Shown piece by piece: positions 1 to 11,900 of a stretch of DNA of 64,000 nucleotides. This stretch comes from Hypholoma sublateritium FD-334 SS-4 (taxonomy: Eukaryota; Basidiomycota; Agaricomycetes; Agaricales; Strophariaceae), in the NCBI GenBank assembly GCA_000827495.1, contig KN817518.1, positions 212,405 to 276,404 on the forward strand. The letters run 5' to 3'. The notes below the pieces were generated by a model. It ran no database searches, had not been told where the DNA came from, and was given only the letters and a program-made list of their open reading frames with translations. Every line of letters starts with the position of its first letter. The stretch's first letter is position 1. The translations under genes and the position numbers were made by a program.

Positions 1-232
1 GTCGGATACCGTAAGTCCAATGGAGGTCGTATCCAAATCGTTTCTAGCCAATTGCAAGTTAGAAACTCTCTTTTAGTCGATACTACGATTTAGCACTTAC
101 GGGAAGCACTCGGATGTAAGGACTCCACCGTTCTTGAAAAAGTTGAACTGCCCAGCGTGTTTGACATACTCAACTAAAGATCTATCCGTTGTATGTAAGC
201 GAAGATTAAACGCGGTTAAAGGTATTAAACTT
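1..232. other. Window-edge sequence without a recognised gene
   Basis: I see no coding signal here. It is AT-rich sequence downstream of the stop codon of the minus-strand HAD hydrolase, so it probably holds that gene's 3' untranslated region. Confidence 0.5.
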
Positions 233-1106
233 TTACCTATCGTGGGTTGCTTCGAGAATCAACAATTGCGCGAAATTCTGAAAGGAGCAAGATAAAAAAA
301 GGTCATTCGCTATCAATAGGCGGAACTGCGCTCTCACCTCCGCAAGCTCGACGTTGTTCGAAGTCACCGAAGTTAAGCGTTTTTTATGAGAGGTTAGAAA
401 ATTCTGCCCTCTTGCTATAGGATCACCGCATAGGTTCTTGAGCTGCTGAATAACCTTTTCTTGATCGTCGAAAACGATCCCGTGCATTCCAAAGGACCGA
501 GCGGTCAAAACGTTCTCTATTTTGTCATCCACGAAAATGGTGCGGGCTGGGTCGATTCCTGAGTTGTCGATCACATGTTTGTAAAAACCGATATTTGGCT
601 TGCGTTCATGGGCAGCTGCGCTAAATGTCAAGTGTCAAACAGCGTTGGAGCGAAATACCAAAACAAGCTCACGATGTGAATGTACGGTCAAAGAGCGCCC
701 ATTCTTGAGGAGTAGCCTTCGTCGAGAGTACTTCCCAGTCGGGCGCAGAAATATTGGACATGGCATAAATCGAAAGGCCGCTTTCCCTGAGCTCGTGAAT
801 AAGCTCCAGGAGCTGAGGATTACTTTGAAGAGAGTCACGAGCAGCCTCGAAGGCTCCCTTGACATCAGCGGCCGCGACATCAAAATCCTCTGCGACGGAA
901 GAATAGGCCTGATCCTCGGTGAGGTTTCCCTTCTCGTATTCATACCAGCGAGCAGAACGAAGTATATTTCTGAGCGTCTTGGCTGGAAGAGGAGACTTTG
1001 GCGTAGACGCAGACCAAGTAAATAGAACGTCGCCAAGGTCGAACACAACGGCCGTAAAACGTCCAGGCTTCTGGGACCAGCTGCGGGAAATTTCTGTATA
1101 GCCCAT
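233..1106 (-). CDS. HAD-superfamily hydrolase (YihX / epoxide-hydrolase N-domain type)
   Basis: The two exons (673-1106 and 233-620) are joined across a 52-bp intron (donor GTGAGC, acceptor TTTAG) and give about 273 residues. All four HAD motifs are visible. Motif I is VVFDLGDVLF with the nucleophilic Asp. Motif II is YAMSNIS. Motif III is the Lys in ERKPNIGFYK. Motif IV is IFVDDKIENV with its acidic pair. A helical cap segment lies between motifs I and II, as in the sEH N-terminal phosphatase and YihX groups. The second motif-I acid (+2) is Gly, as in YihX-like FDLGN enzymes. The family hydrolyses small phosphate esters or haloacids; the substrate cannot be read here. The ATG at 1106 is the first true start; the open frame further upstream has none. 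The gene is divergent from the P450, with about 715 bp between the starts. Confidence 0.85.
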
Positions 1107-1821
1107 GGTGACTAGCAATGAATGTGATAATGGGATTGTGTAAACTTGACGATTTTTGTACTTGAACTCTAAAAATACCCAGACCCAACTTGTTTCGTCT
1201 TATCTTTCCGTCTATAGAACTTTTGGCGGATGTCCGGCTGCATATTGCCCGTGTAGGTGCTGTGTCTGCAAGGAAGCTCACACAGAGTATGTCGATCAGA
1301 AAGCGCTCGCAACATACCACCGATTTGTTTTCAGAAGTGCACGTAAAAGATAATCAGTGCAGACAAGATGCAATCGGCGAGATGTGAATCTGATTCGCAG
1401 ACCCCTTAATACGGACAACTATATCTTGATCTCTGATTTTTTGAGCATCTCAGAAACTTTTCCTAATTAGAAGTGAAACGAGACACTGGGTGCTTGCTCT
1501 TGGCCACCGCTCGCGTGAAGCCGTCACTGCTTTCATATAGCTATTAATAGAGAGGGAGAGGTGATGTTATTTCCTATCTGGTTCATTGACCCAAATATTT
1601 GGTCTTCTTTTGTCATCTGCTGTTGTCGATCCAAATAGGGGCATATGTACTCTGGTCCCGGCCCCTAACGAAGCTACGCAAACACCGACGAAAACGATGT
1701 TGCGGCAATCCCTACTCGATCTCAATGGAAGACTCCGCACAGAAAAGAATGAGTTCCTTCAAAACTCGGAAAGGGCCCACAGTTTCTCCCAGAAAGAAAG
1801 CCCGCCACTTTCTACATCATA
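1107..1821. promoter_or_regulatory. Divergent intergenic region between the HAD hydrolase and the P450
   Basis: This 715-bp stretch separates two head-to-head genes, so both promoters should lie in it. An AT-rich patch (atatagctattaatag, about 1536-1551) could be the P450 core promoter. I see no reliable TATA box and no gene. Confidence 0.4.
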
Positions 1822-4356
1822 ATGAGCTTTTCTCGCTTCGCTGCTATGACCTCGACAAGTATGTCTTTGCCTGTGGTAAACAGACTACGTGACATTGGCT
1901 TGGTCAAGATCACTCTCTTTGGATTGCTCATCGTCGCAATACTCAAGTTCATCAAGTCATTGACTGCGCGTTCGCCTTATGCCCATCTTCCTGGCCCCAA
2001 GCCATCCTCCATGTTGGGTACGTGTAGTACTGAATCTGTTATCAGTTCGATGACTTATATATGGCAATAGGCTATCTTCTCGATATGCATAACCCAGACG
2101 ATGTCGACTTTCATTTCAAGATGACGGAGCGCCACGGCCACGTCGCAAGGTTAAAGGGTGGCATTGTTGGTGTAAGTCTACCATGTTTCTGATTCACCGA
2201 CTTCGAGAGACTTACTCGTATTTTTTAGTCGGACGGTCTCTATATCTCGGACCCTTTGGCTCTTCATACTATTCTTGTTCGCAATCAGGGCATATTTCGC
2301 GAATCGACTGAATTTTCTGGGTTAGTTCAAGATTCTCTTACATTGGACGACTTTCCTCATCTACGACCTATAGTCTCTTCGGAGTTATTCATCACGGTGA
2401 TGGGCTCGCATCTGTTTGGGGTAAGATTGAACGACGAGTCCATAAATGGACTCACAATGCAATCACAATGCTGACCTCCTTATGCAGGACATGAACACAA
2501 AAAGCAAAGACAGCTCATGAACCCTGTGTTCACGGCCGCTCACGTTTCCAAGCTCTCGCCTCTTTTTCACCGCATTGCCACGGAAGTATGTACCGACAGA
2601 ACTTCTTTTCACTTATGTTTTTTCATATGTTCAAATCGTCCGTAGCTCCGGGATAGGCTCGCAGCTGAAATCAAGGCGGCACCCGGCGCTACTATCGATA
2701 TTTTGGACCGTTTGACCCGCACAGCTCTTGAACTCATCTCTCAAGGGGGCATCGGACATACATTTAACTCATTTGACAAGAACAGCAAAGAGTTCGTTGA
2801 ATTCCATGAAGCTTTGAAGGATGTTCTGTGAGTTATTGCGCATAGCGTTCATGGACGGCAATGAACTGAATCGTCTCTTAGCCCGGCAGCCAGCCAGCTT
2901 TTCTTCCTCCTTCCTTTCTTGGAATCATGGAGGAAGATTGAGCCTATGTGGTTCCGCAGGGGAATAGCAAACATGGCATACTTCGTGCCATGGTCCGCAT
3001 TGCGCACTTTCAAGAAATCGGTAGACACCATGCACCCCGTTTGCGCTCAAGTTTTCCACGAGAAAAAGGCTGCATTCGATGAAGGTGGAATCGCAGCTTT
3101 GGCTAACACTGCCTCTGGAGGTCGTGATTTGACAACCTTGCTCAGTAAGCTCAGTGACACTTGTTGTTCTACGGTTTTCTGATGGTTGTTGACAGTGCAA
3201 GCCAACGTTGATGCAGATGAAGAGGATAGAATGGCTGATGAGATTGTCATCGCAAACATGAGGTAAAGAAACCATAATTCGGCGCCTTTCAGTCGATGAT
3301 TTATATGATTTATAGTTCCATCGTTCTCGGCGGCCAGGAAACCACCTCCGGGGCAATGTCTCGACTTTTAGACCTCATGACATTGACACCTTCGCTCCAA
3401 GAGTGGCTGCGCGAGGAGATTGTCGAGGCGTTGGCCGTAAGGTTCTATGAAAAATCGAATGAATCACCGTTGATATATGTCGTCTCCCATTTCTGCACAG
3501 AAAAAGAACGGCGAACCGTTGGACTTCTATGAGCTCAACGCCCTTCCCCGCCTGGACGCCACTTGCCGTGAAGCTTTGCGTCTTTTTGCTCCAGTGACTT
3601 TCGTCTGGAGACAGTACGAGCCTTTACTTCGATAGCGATTAACCCCTTCATACTAATTTACAACATAGAACCATGCAGGATACCGTACTTCCTCTACAAT
3701 TCCCCATCAAAGATGTCCACACAGGAAAAGAAATCCGCGAAATCTTTGTCCAGAAAGGAACCCCGGTTTATATCGGCTTGGGTGCCACCAATCGTTCTAC
3801 CGCTCTTTGGGGAGAAGACGCCGCCGAGTTTAAACCCGAGCGATGGATGGGCCATCACGCACACGAGAGTACCGTCGAACAGATCAAAACGCCAGGCATT
3901 TTTTCGAATATGTGAGTCTTTTTGGTGTGCCAGCAGTCTACAGGTCTTGACAGTCGAATCTTAGGATGACTTTCTTGGGAGGCGGACGCGGATGCCCGTC
4001 AGTATCGATTTATTTTTGTCTGTATGTTAATCACTGATCAATGAACTTGAAAATAGAGGCATGAAGTTCGCTCTATTGGAAATCAGTAAGCCCTCGGTGT
4101 ACACACTTGATTATTCTCACTAAAATTATGCTAAAGAAACTGTCATGTCTGTTCTCTTGCCAAAATTCCACTTTGAGAAGACCAAGGATATTGTCGACTG
4201 GCGTCTCGGCATCACTCTCTCCCCTTATGTTAGGGGTAAGGAGGCCGAGGGCCCACAAGTTCCCATGAAGGTCTCGTTAATGTAAGTTTATTCGTTTTAA
4301 TTTTATGTGCTCTTGAATCAAGTTGGTTGTCAAAAAACAGCGAGCAGAAGAACTAA
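1822..4356 (+). CDS. Cytochrome P450 monooxygenase (microsomal, family undetermined)
   Basis: A multi-exon gene (about a dozen exons) encoding roughly 540 residues. Residues about 25-45 form one hydrophobic anchor, followed by the proline-rich hinge YAHLPGPKPSS, which indicates an ER-anchored class II enzyme. Landmarks in order: C-helix region GHEHKKQRQLMNPVF, I-helix GGQETTSG for oxygen activation, K-helix CREALRLFAP (the ExxR pair), PERW in EFKPERWMG, and the heme loop FLGGGRGCPGMKFALLE with the Cys ligand. Exon 1 ends at 2017 and exon 2 starts at 2071. The last intron (donor gtaagt near 4282) joins to an exon encoding EQKN and stop TAA at 4354-4356. All key residues are present, so it is probably active. 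It will need a cytochrome P450 reductase from elsewhere. Neighbouring SDRs, flavin oxidase and exporter suggest oxidative tailoring of a small molecule; the substrate is unknown. Confidence 0.93.
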
Positions 4357-5636
4357 ATGCGTTTCGTATTCCATTCCAGAAGGCAACTCAGAGGGCTTTG
4401 ATTTCGTCGAAATTTCTAGATATGGTCTCGGTCAGAGTCATGTCATAAATATTAGAGGCTATTAAATCGATTCGCATTCTACCACATGAGTTAGGGGCAA
4501 CCTGAGCCTGCCAGTAGCAAATAAAAGACTCGGATGTTCCTTGGTCCTAACTGTTGCTTGACAGTGATGGAAGGGTCTGCTTTTGATCATAAGCGGCTTC
4601 TTCGTCTTACCTGCTGCGGATTCGTGTTTCTCTCTTGCTCTTTGCTTCGCACTTCCATTCTCTATCGCATGAACCACGCTGTCTATGAGCTTCTGCACCT
4701 TTGAACTGAGAAGCGATGAAATTGTATGTTTGGTCTTCTTTCACTGGCAAATGCTTTTCCCGAGGGACCGTAACTCGGGAAACGAGTAATGTGTCGCTAA
4801 AAGTCTTCACGACCAGGTAAGTCATATTCAATATTTTTAAACAGTTTGTACGCGGGCGCGTATCGCGTAGGAATTGCAGGCTTCGTGGATGGGTAGGGCA
4901 AGCACACCGAAACAGGAAGGTTGCAGCCGGAGAAGATGGTGCCATTTGCGTGAGTGAATCTCGCTATCTTATAATGTTCGACGCCTGCAACGCACGACTT
5001 GAGTGGAATACCATCGCACGCAGGCTATAGTTTGCAAGAGACGCTGGCTCCCGGTTACTGGACACTTGTATGCTCAGCGCGCGGGGAACATGGTGCAATG
5101 ATCGTTGGAGCATTCGAACCGTCTTGGACTTCGAGCGAGTTACTTGAAGCGCATAGCTGACTGATACTTACTTCGCGTTGTTTCAGGCCTTCCGCTGTGA
5201 TCAATGTGCCCAGAAATAACAGAGAAAATAGGATGCCTAAAGACCAGTCACCAGAAATTTACCAGAGCTTCAAGGTCGTTAGTCGACTGTCGAACGGAAT
5301 TGAACGGAATCCGAGTCCTTGTCAAGTCCTTGTTGCAAGCTTGAAGCAAGTGGCGAGCCTTGAAATTCTGTGTCAACGGATCAGAGTGCGTGGTGTAAGG
5401 GGACACGTAGATAGAATGTACACTCATAGCAGATGCTGGGGTAGAAATTGGCAGGAAACTTGGAACTTAGCGCTGGAGAAGCTGTTGAAGGACCAAGTTC
5501 ACTTTCGAGCAACGTTCGAGTCAATCAAACGAATGCATACGTGCATTCTCGTTACATAAGCAATTCAGGCATAGTTTCCGTTACGATTTTCTAACTGCAC
5601 TGAAAGCTTTCTATGATCAATCCTGCCACCACCTCT
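4357..5636. other. Gap between the P450 and SDR 3' ends
   Basis: Both flanking genes end here (convergent), so the gap should contain two 3' untranslated regions and terminators. Several short open frames exist, mainly minus strand at 4460-4945. None matches a family I know or forms a convincing spliced gene. Confidence 0.4.
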
Positions 5637-6741
5637 TCAGTCATACCACATTCCTCCATCCACGTTGATCGTTTGGCCTACGTTTTCTCTCCCTGAGCTG
5701 TCCTTCATCGCTGATAGCAAATGCGACTCACCTGTGATGAAGGAAGCTTTCTCAGACACAAGGAATGAAACGGTATCCGCGATCTCTTCTGGCCTTCCGA
5801 AACGCTTAAACTGCGTGGTTGATTTTATCTGGAAACTCCTCAGCATTTGTCTTTATGCTCCCAGGAATGAAAACCTTACCACTTCTCTGAATTCACCCGG
5901 CTTCATTCCCAAAATTTCTTGCGCCCTTTTGTCGGTCGATTCCACTAGGTTGATTCAGACAATGAAGAAAGATGACTGGCTGTAACATACTCATGGGAGT
6001 GTCGGTGGGTCCTGGCGCATATCCATTCACCCGAATTCCATGCTCAGCCCACTCGGCTGCAGCAACTTGTGTCAACGCGCGCTGCGCGAATTTACTGGCT
6101 CCATAGGTCCCGAGAAGGGCCACGCCTGTATCAAACGAAGAAATCAGAAAATGCATGCGACGAAAACAGATGAAGACCTACTCTTTTTGCCGGAAATCGA
6201 GCAAGCACCAACGATGCGACCTTTGATACCCCGCGCTATCATGCTCTTAGCTGCTTCGCGATAGCACAGGAATGCCCCAGTCGAATTGACATCGAAGACT
6301 CTTTCCCATTCTTGGAGAGTAGCTAGCATCAATGATTAGTCTCTGACTCCTTCCACGAAGCTAGACCTTGCATACTGTCCAGAAGGGCGGTCATAACGGA
6401 AACCCCGGCATTCGCAACCATCTATGAGCAACGAGGAAATATCAGCGGAAGTTGGGCAATATATCATCCTCTGAACTTACTACATCAAGCCCGCCGAGTT
6501 CGTCCACTGCCACTTGTACGAGCGCTTTCACTTGGTCTTCTTTACCTACATCGACATCGAAAGCTATTGCTTTGCGTCCGGTGGTGGTTTTGATCAGCTC
6601 CACAACGCTATCCATGGAGGCACGCTGGTGAGGGAGGTCCGCAACGACAACATCATACCCGTCACTCGCCAGGCGGATGGCGACTGCTTTACCAATGCCA
6701 TCCGCAGCTCCAGTGATTATGGCAACCTGTTGTGTGGACAT
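5637..6741 (-). CDS. Short-chain dehydrogenase/reductase (classical SDR)
   Basis: A classical Rossmann-fold SDR of roughly 265 residues in about five exons. The cofactor motif is TGAADGIG at the extreme N-terminus (after MSTQQVAII). It is followed by a NAG motif in MVANAGVSVMTALLDS, catalytic Ser in VGACSISG, catalytic YGASK, and NGYAPGPTDTPM after the active site. The C-terminus is RFGRPEEIADTVSFLVS...INVDGGMWYD. This FabG-like ending is typical of NAD(P)H-dependent sugar-alcohol, diacetyl or ketone reductases. An acidic residue after beta-2 (VVVADLP) hints at an NAD(H) preference. Start ATG at 6741 gives the canonical short N-terminus. It lies between the P450 and the MFS exporter; the MFS gene shares its strand. 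Confidence 0.92.
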
Positions 6742-7500
6742 GATGTTTGGTGGACCGTGGTTCTTCCAAGTTTACACCGTAAGAAACGAAATAAGAAACG
6801 CTTATAACTTATTTCTCGCAATTTGCGAAGACGCAAGTCACCGAAACTGGTCACAGGGTGCATTGTGTGGCAGATACGACTGACTACATACGCAAGGAAA
6901 AAACTGATGAAGAATTTTGTCGCCGAACCGCGGTTGTAATACAAAGTCGACGTGTTTTGGCAGACCCAGGTGAAAGACACTCTTCGATTAATCGCGATTT
7001 TCGGTCCGTGGATGCGTGCATAGGTGCGTAGCTAATTATATGCAAGCCAATTACATTTATGCCCTTCCAGTGCCATGCGATACGCTAAATTTCATTAAGG
7101 TTTCGAGTTCCAACCAAGTAGGCAAGTACTCCAGATTCCGGGTACGATGTAGGAGATTATCTATCGTAGATCATGACAGAACGGCGATATCCATCCCCTA
7201 GGATGTCTGCAGAAGTCTCACAGGAAGTGGTCGAAAATTACCCCGCTTCCAATCCGATTTCTATGTCGACCTTCTACAATGAACATAGCGGTTTTGGGCC
7301 TCCTGCGTATATCATAATATGCATTGTAATCACTTGTTTTTCGGCTTCTGCGAGTGATAGATGATGATGCAAATTAGGATCCCTTGGCGGCCGCTCAGCT
7401 TGAATATCACTCTAATGGTGGCATGCCACGCCCGATGTACCGAGATTAATTATAATCCATTATAATTGTATATCACGACAAGTAAATATTATCTGAATAG
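6742..7500. other. SDR upstream region and MFS 3' region
   Basis: About 760 bp upstream of the SDR start and downstream of the MFS stop. No coding signal is convincing on either strand. Confidence 0.4.
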
Positions 7501-9866
7501 CTATACCGTTTTGTCCGTCGAAGTCTCCGAAGCGGGAGGCATATATGCTGGGATAAATTTCGACTTTTTACGTAAAACGGGTCCGTACCTAAAGATGCGT
7601 GAGCTTGCGAAATATAGCCAGGATGTATGAGTAGAACGCACTTGATCAGAACAAATGGAATAGGAACCAAAGCTATGGCAAAGAATCCTAGAAGTGAGGA
7701 GGCCCACCGAGGATTCAACTTGTCATACATCTGCTTTGCGAATAGCTACATCGGATAAATCGTTAGTTATCGTATTTAGTAACGCAAGTCAATTGTTCAA
7801 CAAACCGGAAAAGCTGCGCCTGATATGCTGCGAAAGATGATACTTGCCGCAATCGCGGAGGCAGCAACAGACAAGTAGGCATCTATGATGTAGTTGAACA
7901 GGCTCAGCTGCAATGTCATCTTCGTCAGCACAGAGCCCACAACAGGACAAACGTATCAAGACGTACGAATATCCAACTGATAGAGAATCCAACAGGAACT
8001 CCGGACAGGAGCGGCGCCCAAAGTGAGATACGAGAGTAAGACGTCCACCTGTCGAAATCGTGAGTCGTGGCGCAATTTAGGAGGGACGTAAAAGACACAC
8101 CCAAACCAGAAAAATGAAATCGCGAAGACTGGTCCAGCAATTAGAGCCATCTCCAATCGAAATTCTGGAGGTACAGGCTCTGGCGCGCATTTCTTTACCT
8201 CCCTTTCGTAACGTGGATTGTAAATTGCAACGTACTGACGGGACGGTGAGTTGGGTATTTCTATGTAGTAATCTCAAAAGCAAACAAAACTTACTATAAG
8301 GACTGCGATAGTCCCTCCGATGGCGATGGGCAAGAACGTCAAGCCAGCGATTCCCGGAGACAAATTATGTGGAACTGTAAAAACAATGGGGTACGCCTCG
8401 AACATCAGATATAAGCACCCATATGCGAACTGTTTTGTAGCTTGTCAGATAATTTCTGATTGAAGAAAGGAGGACTTACACTCAGATACGCAGTCATCGC
8501 CATCAACATCGGCTCGTTGAACAACACGAGGAAAGGTCGAGCGAGCACTTTGTTGACGATTTGCCGGGGGTGCGGAACATTTCTTTCCAGCGCAGCGTAG
8601 TATCTGCTGTCACCCGTGGTTTGCCTGAGCTTCCGCGCTTTGTAAACTAGAATAATGGGCCTGTAATTGGCAATTAATACTATCCAATTTCTTTGATAAG
8701 ATTGAATGGGACCATACGAGTACGTTTCCGGCATCGAAACAATTATCATAACCCAGCAAGCGCCGGCCTAAGAATTCAAACCAGATCAGAGAAATATTTA
8801 CGATGGCCATCAAATTAAGCGCTCACAAAGATGGTCAGGAGCCAGAAGACCCATCTCCAGCTCGCATTTTCGCCAATAAATCCAGCAACTGCCGGACCGA
8901 GGGATGGCCCGGCAAATGGCATGACTGCAAAGAGGGCCAGTGCCTTTCCTCGTGTTTCTGCATCCCATATATCGGATATCACAGCCCTATCAAGACAAAA
9001 CAAACAGTGTATATGAGCGCTAATCGGAGCCACATGGCGTCATACACGCACCCTGAGTTCGAAAGCGGACAAGCCGCAAAGGTACCGCCAAGGAAACGGA
9101 ACACAAGCACGGACGCAGTATTTCTTGCCAAGGCCGATCCTACTTGAGTACACTGCCATATTTGGAGTAAGTATATGAAATGGTAATGACGATGCAGAAT
9201 TGATTCCGCTCACCACATAGAGGAAGAAGGAGATAATGAAAATTGGGCGTCGACCGTATCTCTCTGACAATGGCGCCCATAGAATTGGCCTTCAAAACAA
9301 CAGATATTTTTAAATAAAAATAAAAAATATTTCGGAAAAATCATGACGTGGTACATACCCAACGCAATAGCCAGTGACGAAAAGAGAAAGCGTCAGGATG
9401 GCGACTATTTCGGACATATGAAAGTCTTGCGTTAACTGAGAAATGATTCCGGAAGCTTCAAGTCACCTGAGATTGAAGTAATGCGGGATTAAGAGAAAAA
9501 AAAACATACGAGCCGAACTCGCGAAAGTCCTGAATCCACGTTTGTTAGCATCGTCTGGATTCTAGACCCAACTTGGTGCTTACGCATTGAGAGTCAGAAT
9601 CGCACTGGCTATGGTCAGGTACCATCTTCGAGTTTTCGACCAGTTCTGTAATAATTAAAATTCACAAGTCAGCCAGTTATGTACGCCAAGGGTAAGTAGT
9701 AGTAATAACGTACATGAGGATCAGCAGGATCGTCTTTGTCAAATTGGACGAGAAAGGGGTCATGACCAGGAAGCTTCTCTGACACATCTTGAGTGAGAAT
9801 GTCTGTTCCCGATGCGTTGACAGACGTTGCTTCAGGCAAATCAACTGGGATAGATTCTGCAGGCAT
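7501..9866 (-). CDS. Major facilitator superfamily drug/polyamine-type exporter (DHA1-like)
   Basis: A many-exon gene encoding about 530 residues. It opens with a hydrophilic N-tail (MPAESIPVDLPEATSVNAS...PGHDPFLVQFDKDDPADPH), followed by NWSKTRRWYLT and then the membrane helices. The loop between helices 2 and 3 carries SERYGRRPIFI (MFS motif A). Helices 4-6 include DIWDAETRGKALALFAVMP, then FAGPSLGPAVAGFIG (motif C of H+ antiporters) and NASWRWVFW. A central loop (KARKLRQTTGDSRYYAALER) joins the two halves. The C-terminal half contains PVGFSISWIF and YIIDAY and ends LRKKSKFIPAYMPPASETSTDKTV. This layout matches Flr1/Tpo-type proton antiporters that expel drugs, polyamines or fungal metabolites at the plasma membrane. 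Among redox enzymes it is the likely efflux or self-protection component; that is inference. Confidence 0.9.
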
Positions 9867-10728
9867 GTTTACCAGTGAGAGGGAAATGTCAGGCCTTAGA
9901 GGTTCACATCATCGAGGCGAGCTTTTGCGCCGCTACTCATACAATGTTGACGCAAGGCCCCGTGGGATGGTCGTGGGGGCGGCTTGACACCGGTGATCCG
10001 ATTCGCACTTGCTTAAGTGAAAGGTGGGGAGTAAGAATTGTGGCTTGTTTGTTTCTCCTTTGCAGCCCGTTTGATCATGGGAAACCGTCATAAAATCTGT
10101 AGAAGCACACTCAGATTCTCTGCAGCCCAGACTTCGCCGATTTACTCTGTGAATTTACGAACAGATGTTCTGGAAACTTGAACTTGATTAATTTTTCAAC
10201 GTCGAGCCTTCGAGAATCGAGGACCGATATCGACGGTATGGTTGCCTATTTGTCTGTGTTTAGAAAACCATCATTGACATGGCGCCTAGTGGCTATCATC
10301 TAGCTCCATTGGCGAGGTAGCATGAACTCGGCGACTTTCTCTATTCCGAGCAGACACACGCGTCTACGGCACGGGCTCCATTATTATTCAATGGAAGCGC
10401 TGCTTGCGCAGCATGGATTTCAGTGAACTTTATCGGCCATCGGTCATCGATTGTCACCGGTTATGAATTCCTGCCAGTTGCCACTCTGGCTGCACGGCCG
10501 CCTTACATTGGCCATTCGCGTTACGGCATGATCAATATTGATATGATTCTAAGTTTTCATTAGCAGGGAAAATGCAAGTGTCTACAATTTGGGATAGATA
10601 GTATATCTGTTACTCTTGTGCTATTCGCCGCTAGAAGCCAATCAGACGTTGCGTACCATGGAACATATATAATTGAGATGCAACAGCCTCTGTAGTATCT
10701 CCATCTACTCAACAAATTAACGAACTAA
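9867..10728. promoter_or_regulatory. Divergent intergenic region between MFS exporter and SDR
   Basis: This 862-bp region between two head-to-head genes should carry both promoters. The SDR side has a clear CCAAT plus TATA arrangement (entered separately). On the MFS side I see no convincing core element. No gene is supported here. Confidence 0.5.
10638..10672 (+). promoter_or_regulatory. Core promoter of SDR: CCAAT box and TATA box
   Basis: CCAAT at 10638-10642 is followed by TATATAA at 10666-10672. The TATA element is 57 bp upstream of the SDR ATG at 10729. The spacing suits an inducible fungal promoter with a short leader. Confidence 0.6.
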
Positions 10729-11900
10729 ATGGCACAGAAATACGTTTGGTTCAGTGAGTCTTAGAGCGATTCCTTATCTTTGCACTAAAATAATAAATTG
10801 CACAGTTACCGGTACTTCATCTGGACTCGGAAGTGCGCTTTTGCATGAGGCACTAGCTGTAGGACATTCCGTTATCGCTACTACGCGCAGGCCCGAGCCT
10901 CTCCAGGAGGAGCTGAACGGAAAATACGATGCCGAGACTTTGAAACGCATTCTCGTGATTAAACTCGATGTTACGCAGCCCGATGATGTAAAGGCCGTCT
11001 TTTCGAAGGCGGTCGAGAAGTTCGGGCGCGTCGACATCGTTGTCAACAATGCTGGATATGTAAGCCCCATGCTCAGCTGGGTTTATAGAATTAATTAATT
11101 AACCGATTTCTCCGGGGAACAGACCGTTGTCGCCGAAGTGGAGCGCTGCCCACTTGAGGATGCGCACGCACAGTTCAACGTTATGTTTTGGGGCCCAGTT
11201 TACATATGCAGAGAGGTAAGCCTCTACAAATGATGCGTAAATCACGGGTGACAGCTAAACGACATATTTTTTGACACTAGGCCTTGAGGATTTTCCGCGA
11301 GGTGAATCCTGCGGGCCAAGGCGGCCATATTTTCAACATTAGTAGCGCTGGAGGATATTCCTCCCAGCCTTCTATTTCTTACTACAATGCCTCCAAGTTC
11401 GGTACGTGCACCTAATGATGTTGGTCATTGTTCAGCATTGTTTATCTTACGTTTTTCTTTCTTCTATTTTTTTCTTAGCTTTAGAAGGATTTACCGAGTC
11501 TTTGAGAAAGGAGATGTCGCCCGAGTGGAACATCCAGGCGACTATCATTGAGCCCGGAGGCTTCGACACTGAATGGCGCACTGGGAACATGACCATTTTG
11601 CCACAGCTTCCAGAATACTCTGACCCCAAGTCTCCGACATCTCAGTATCGCTCCATGCTCGGCGCTATCCCGTTTATTGGACATCCACAGCGAGCAGCGA
11701 AGGCGTTCTTAACCCTTGCGGACCAAAGGAAAAACTTGCCGTTGAGAGTCCAATTCGGAAGCGACTCCCTGGCTGTGGTTCTTCACACCGCTAACACAAC
11801 CATTTCCGATACCAAGAAGTGGGAAAGTGTCATACACTCTACCAATGTGGACGGAATCAACGCGGAGGAGTACACCAGGCACCTATTGGAGATTTTGTAG
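10729..11900 (+). CDS. Short-chain dehydrogenase/reductase (17beta-HSD-like classical SDR), copy A
   Basis: Encodes about 280 residues in at least four exons. Exon 1 codes for MAQKYVWF; the splice then gives MAQKYVWFITGTSSGLG, the cofactor loop TGxxxGxG. Then come RRPEP (an Arg pair after beta-2, favouring NADPH), LDVTQPDDV, NNAGY, a Ser in FNISSAGGYSS and catalytic YYNASKFALEGF. IIEPGGFDTEW follows the active site. The C-terminus VQFGSDSLAVVLHTA is typical of the fungal SDR group related to 17beta-hydroxysteroid and retinol dehydrogenases. The start is supported by the TATA box 57 bp upstream and the exact N-terminal match of the family. Copy B (12561-13715, opposite strand) is clearly related (EGFTES, KEM, PEW, EPGGF, GSDSLA shared), so the two probably arose by inverted duplication. 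Substrate unknown. Confidence 0.92.

Noticed and set aside
4462..4945. Minus-strand open frames that begin MAPSSPAATFLF and include a GTAAGA site
   Set aside because: They look like a small mitochondrial-type protein at first, but no second exon completes the frame and no family is recognisable. Possible 3' UTR or chance.
5197..5559. A 120-residue plus-strand frame
   Set aside because: It starts at GTG, has no ATG in a plausible place and no domain. It lies in the gap between convergent genes.
7016..7364. Short plus-strand frames upstream of the SDR and downstream of the MFS gene
   Set aside because: No domain, no splice pattern; they probably are chance frames.
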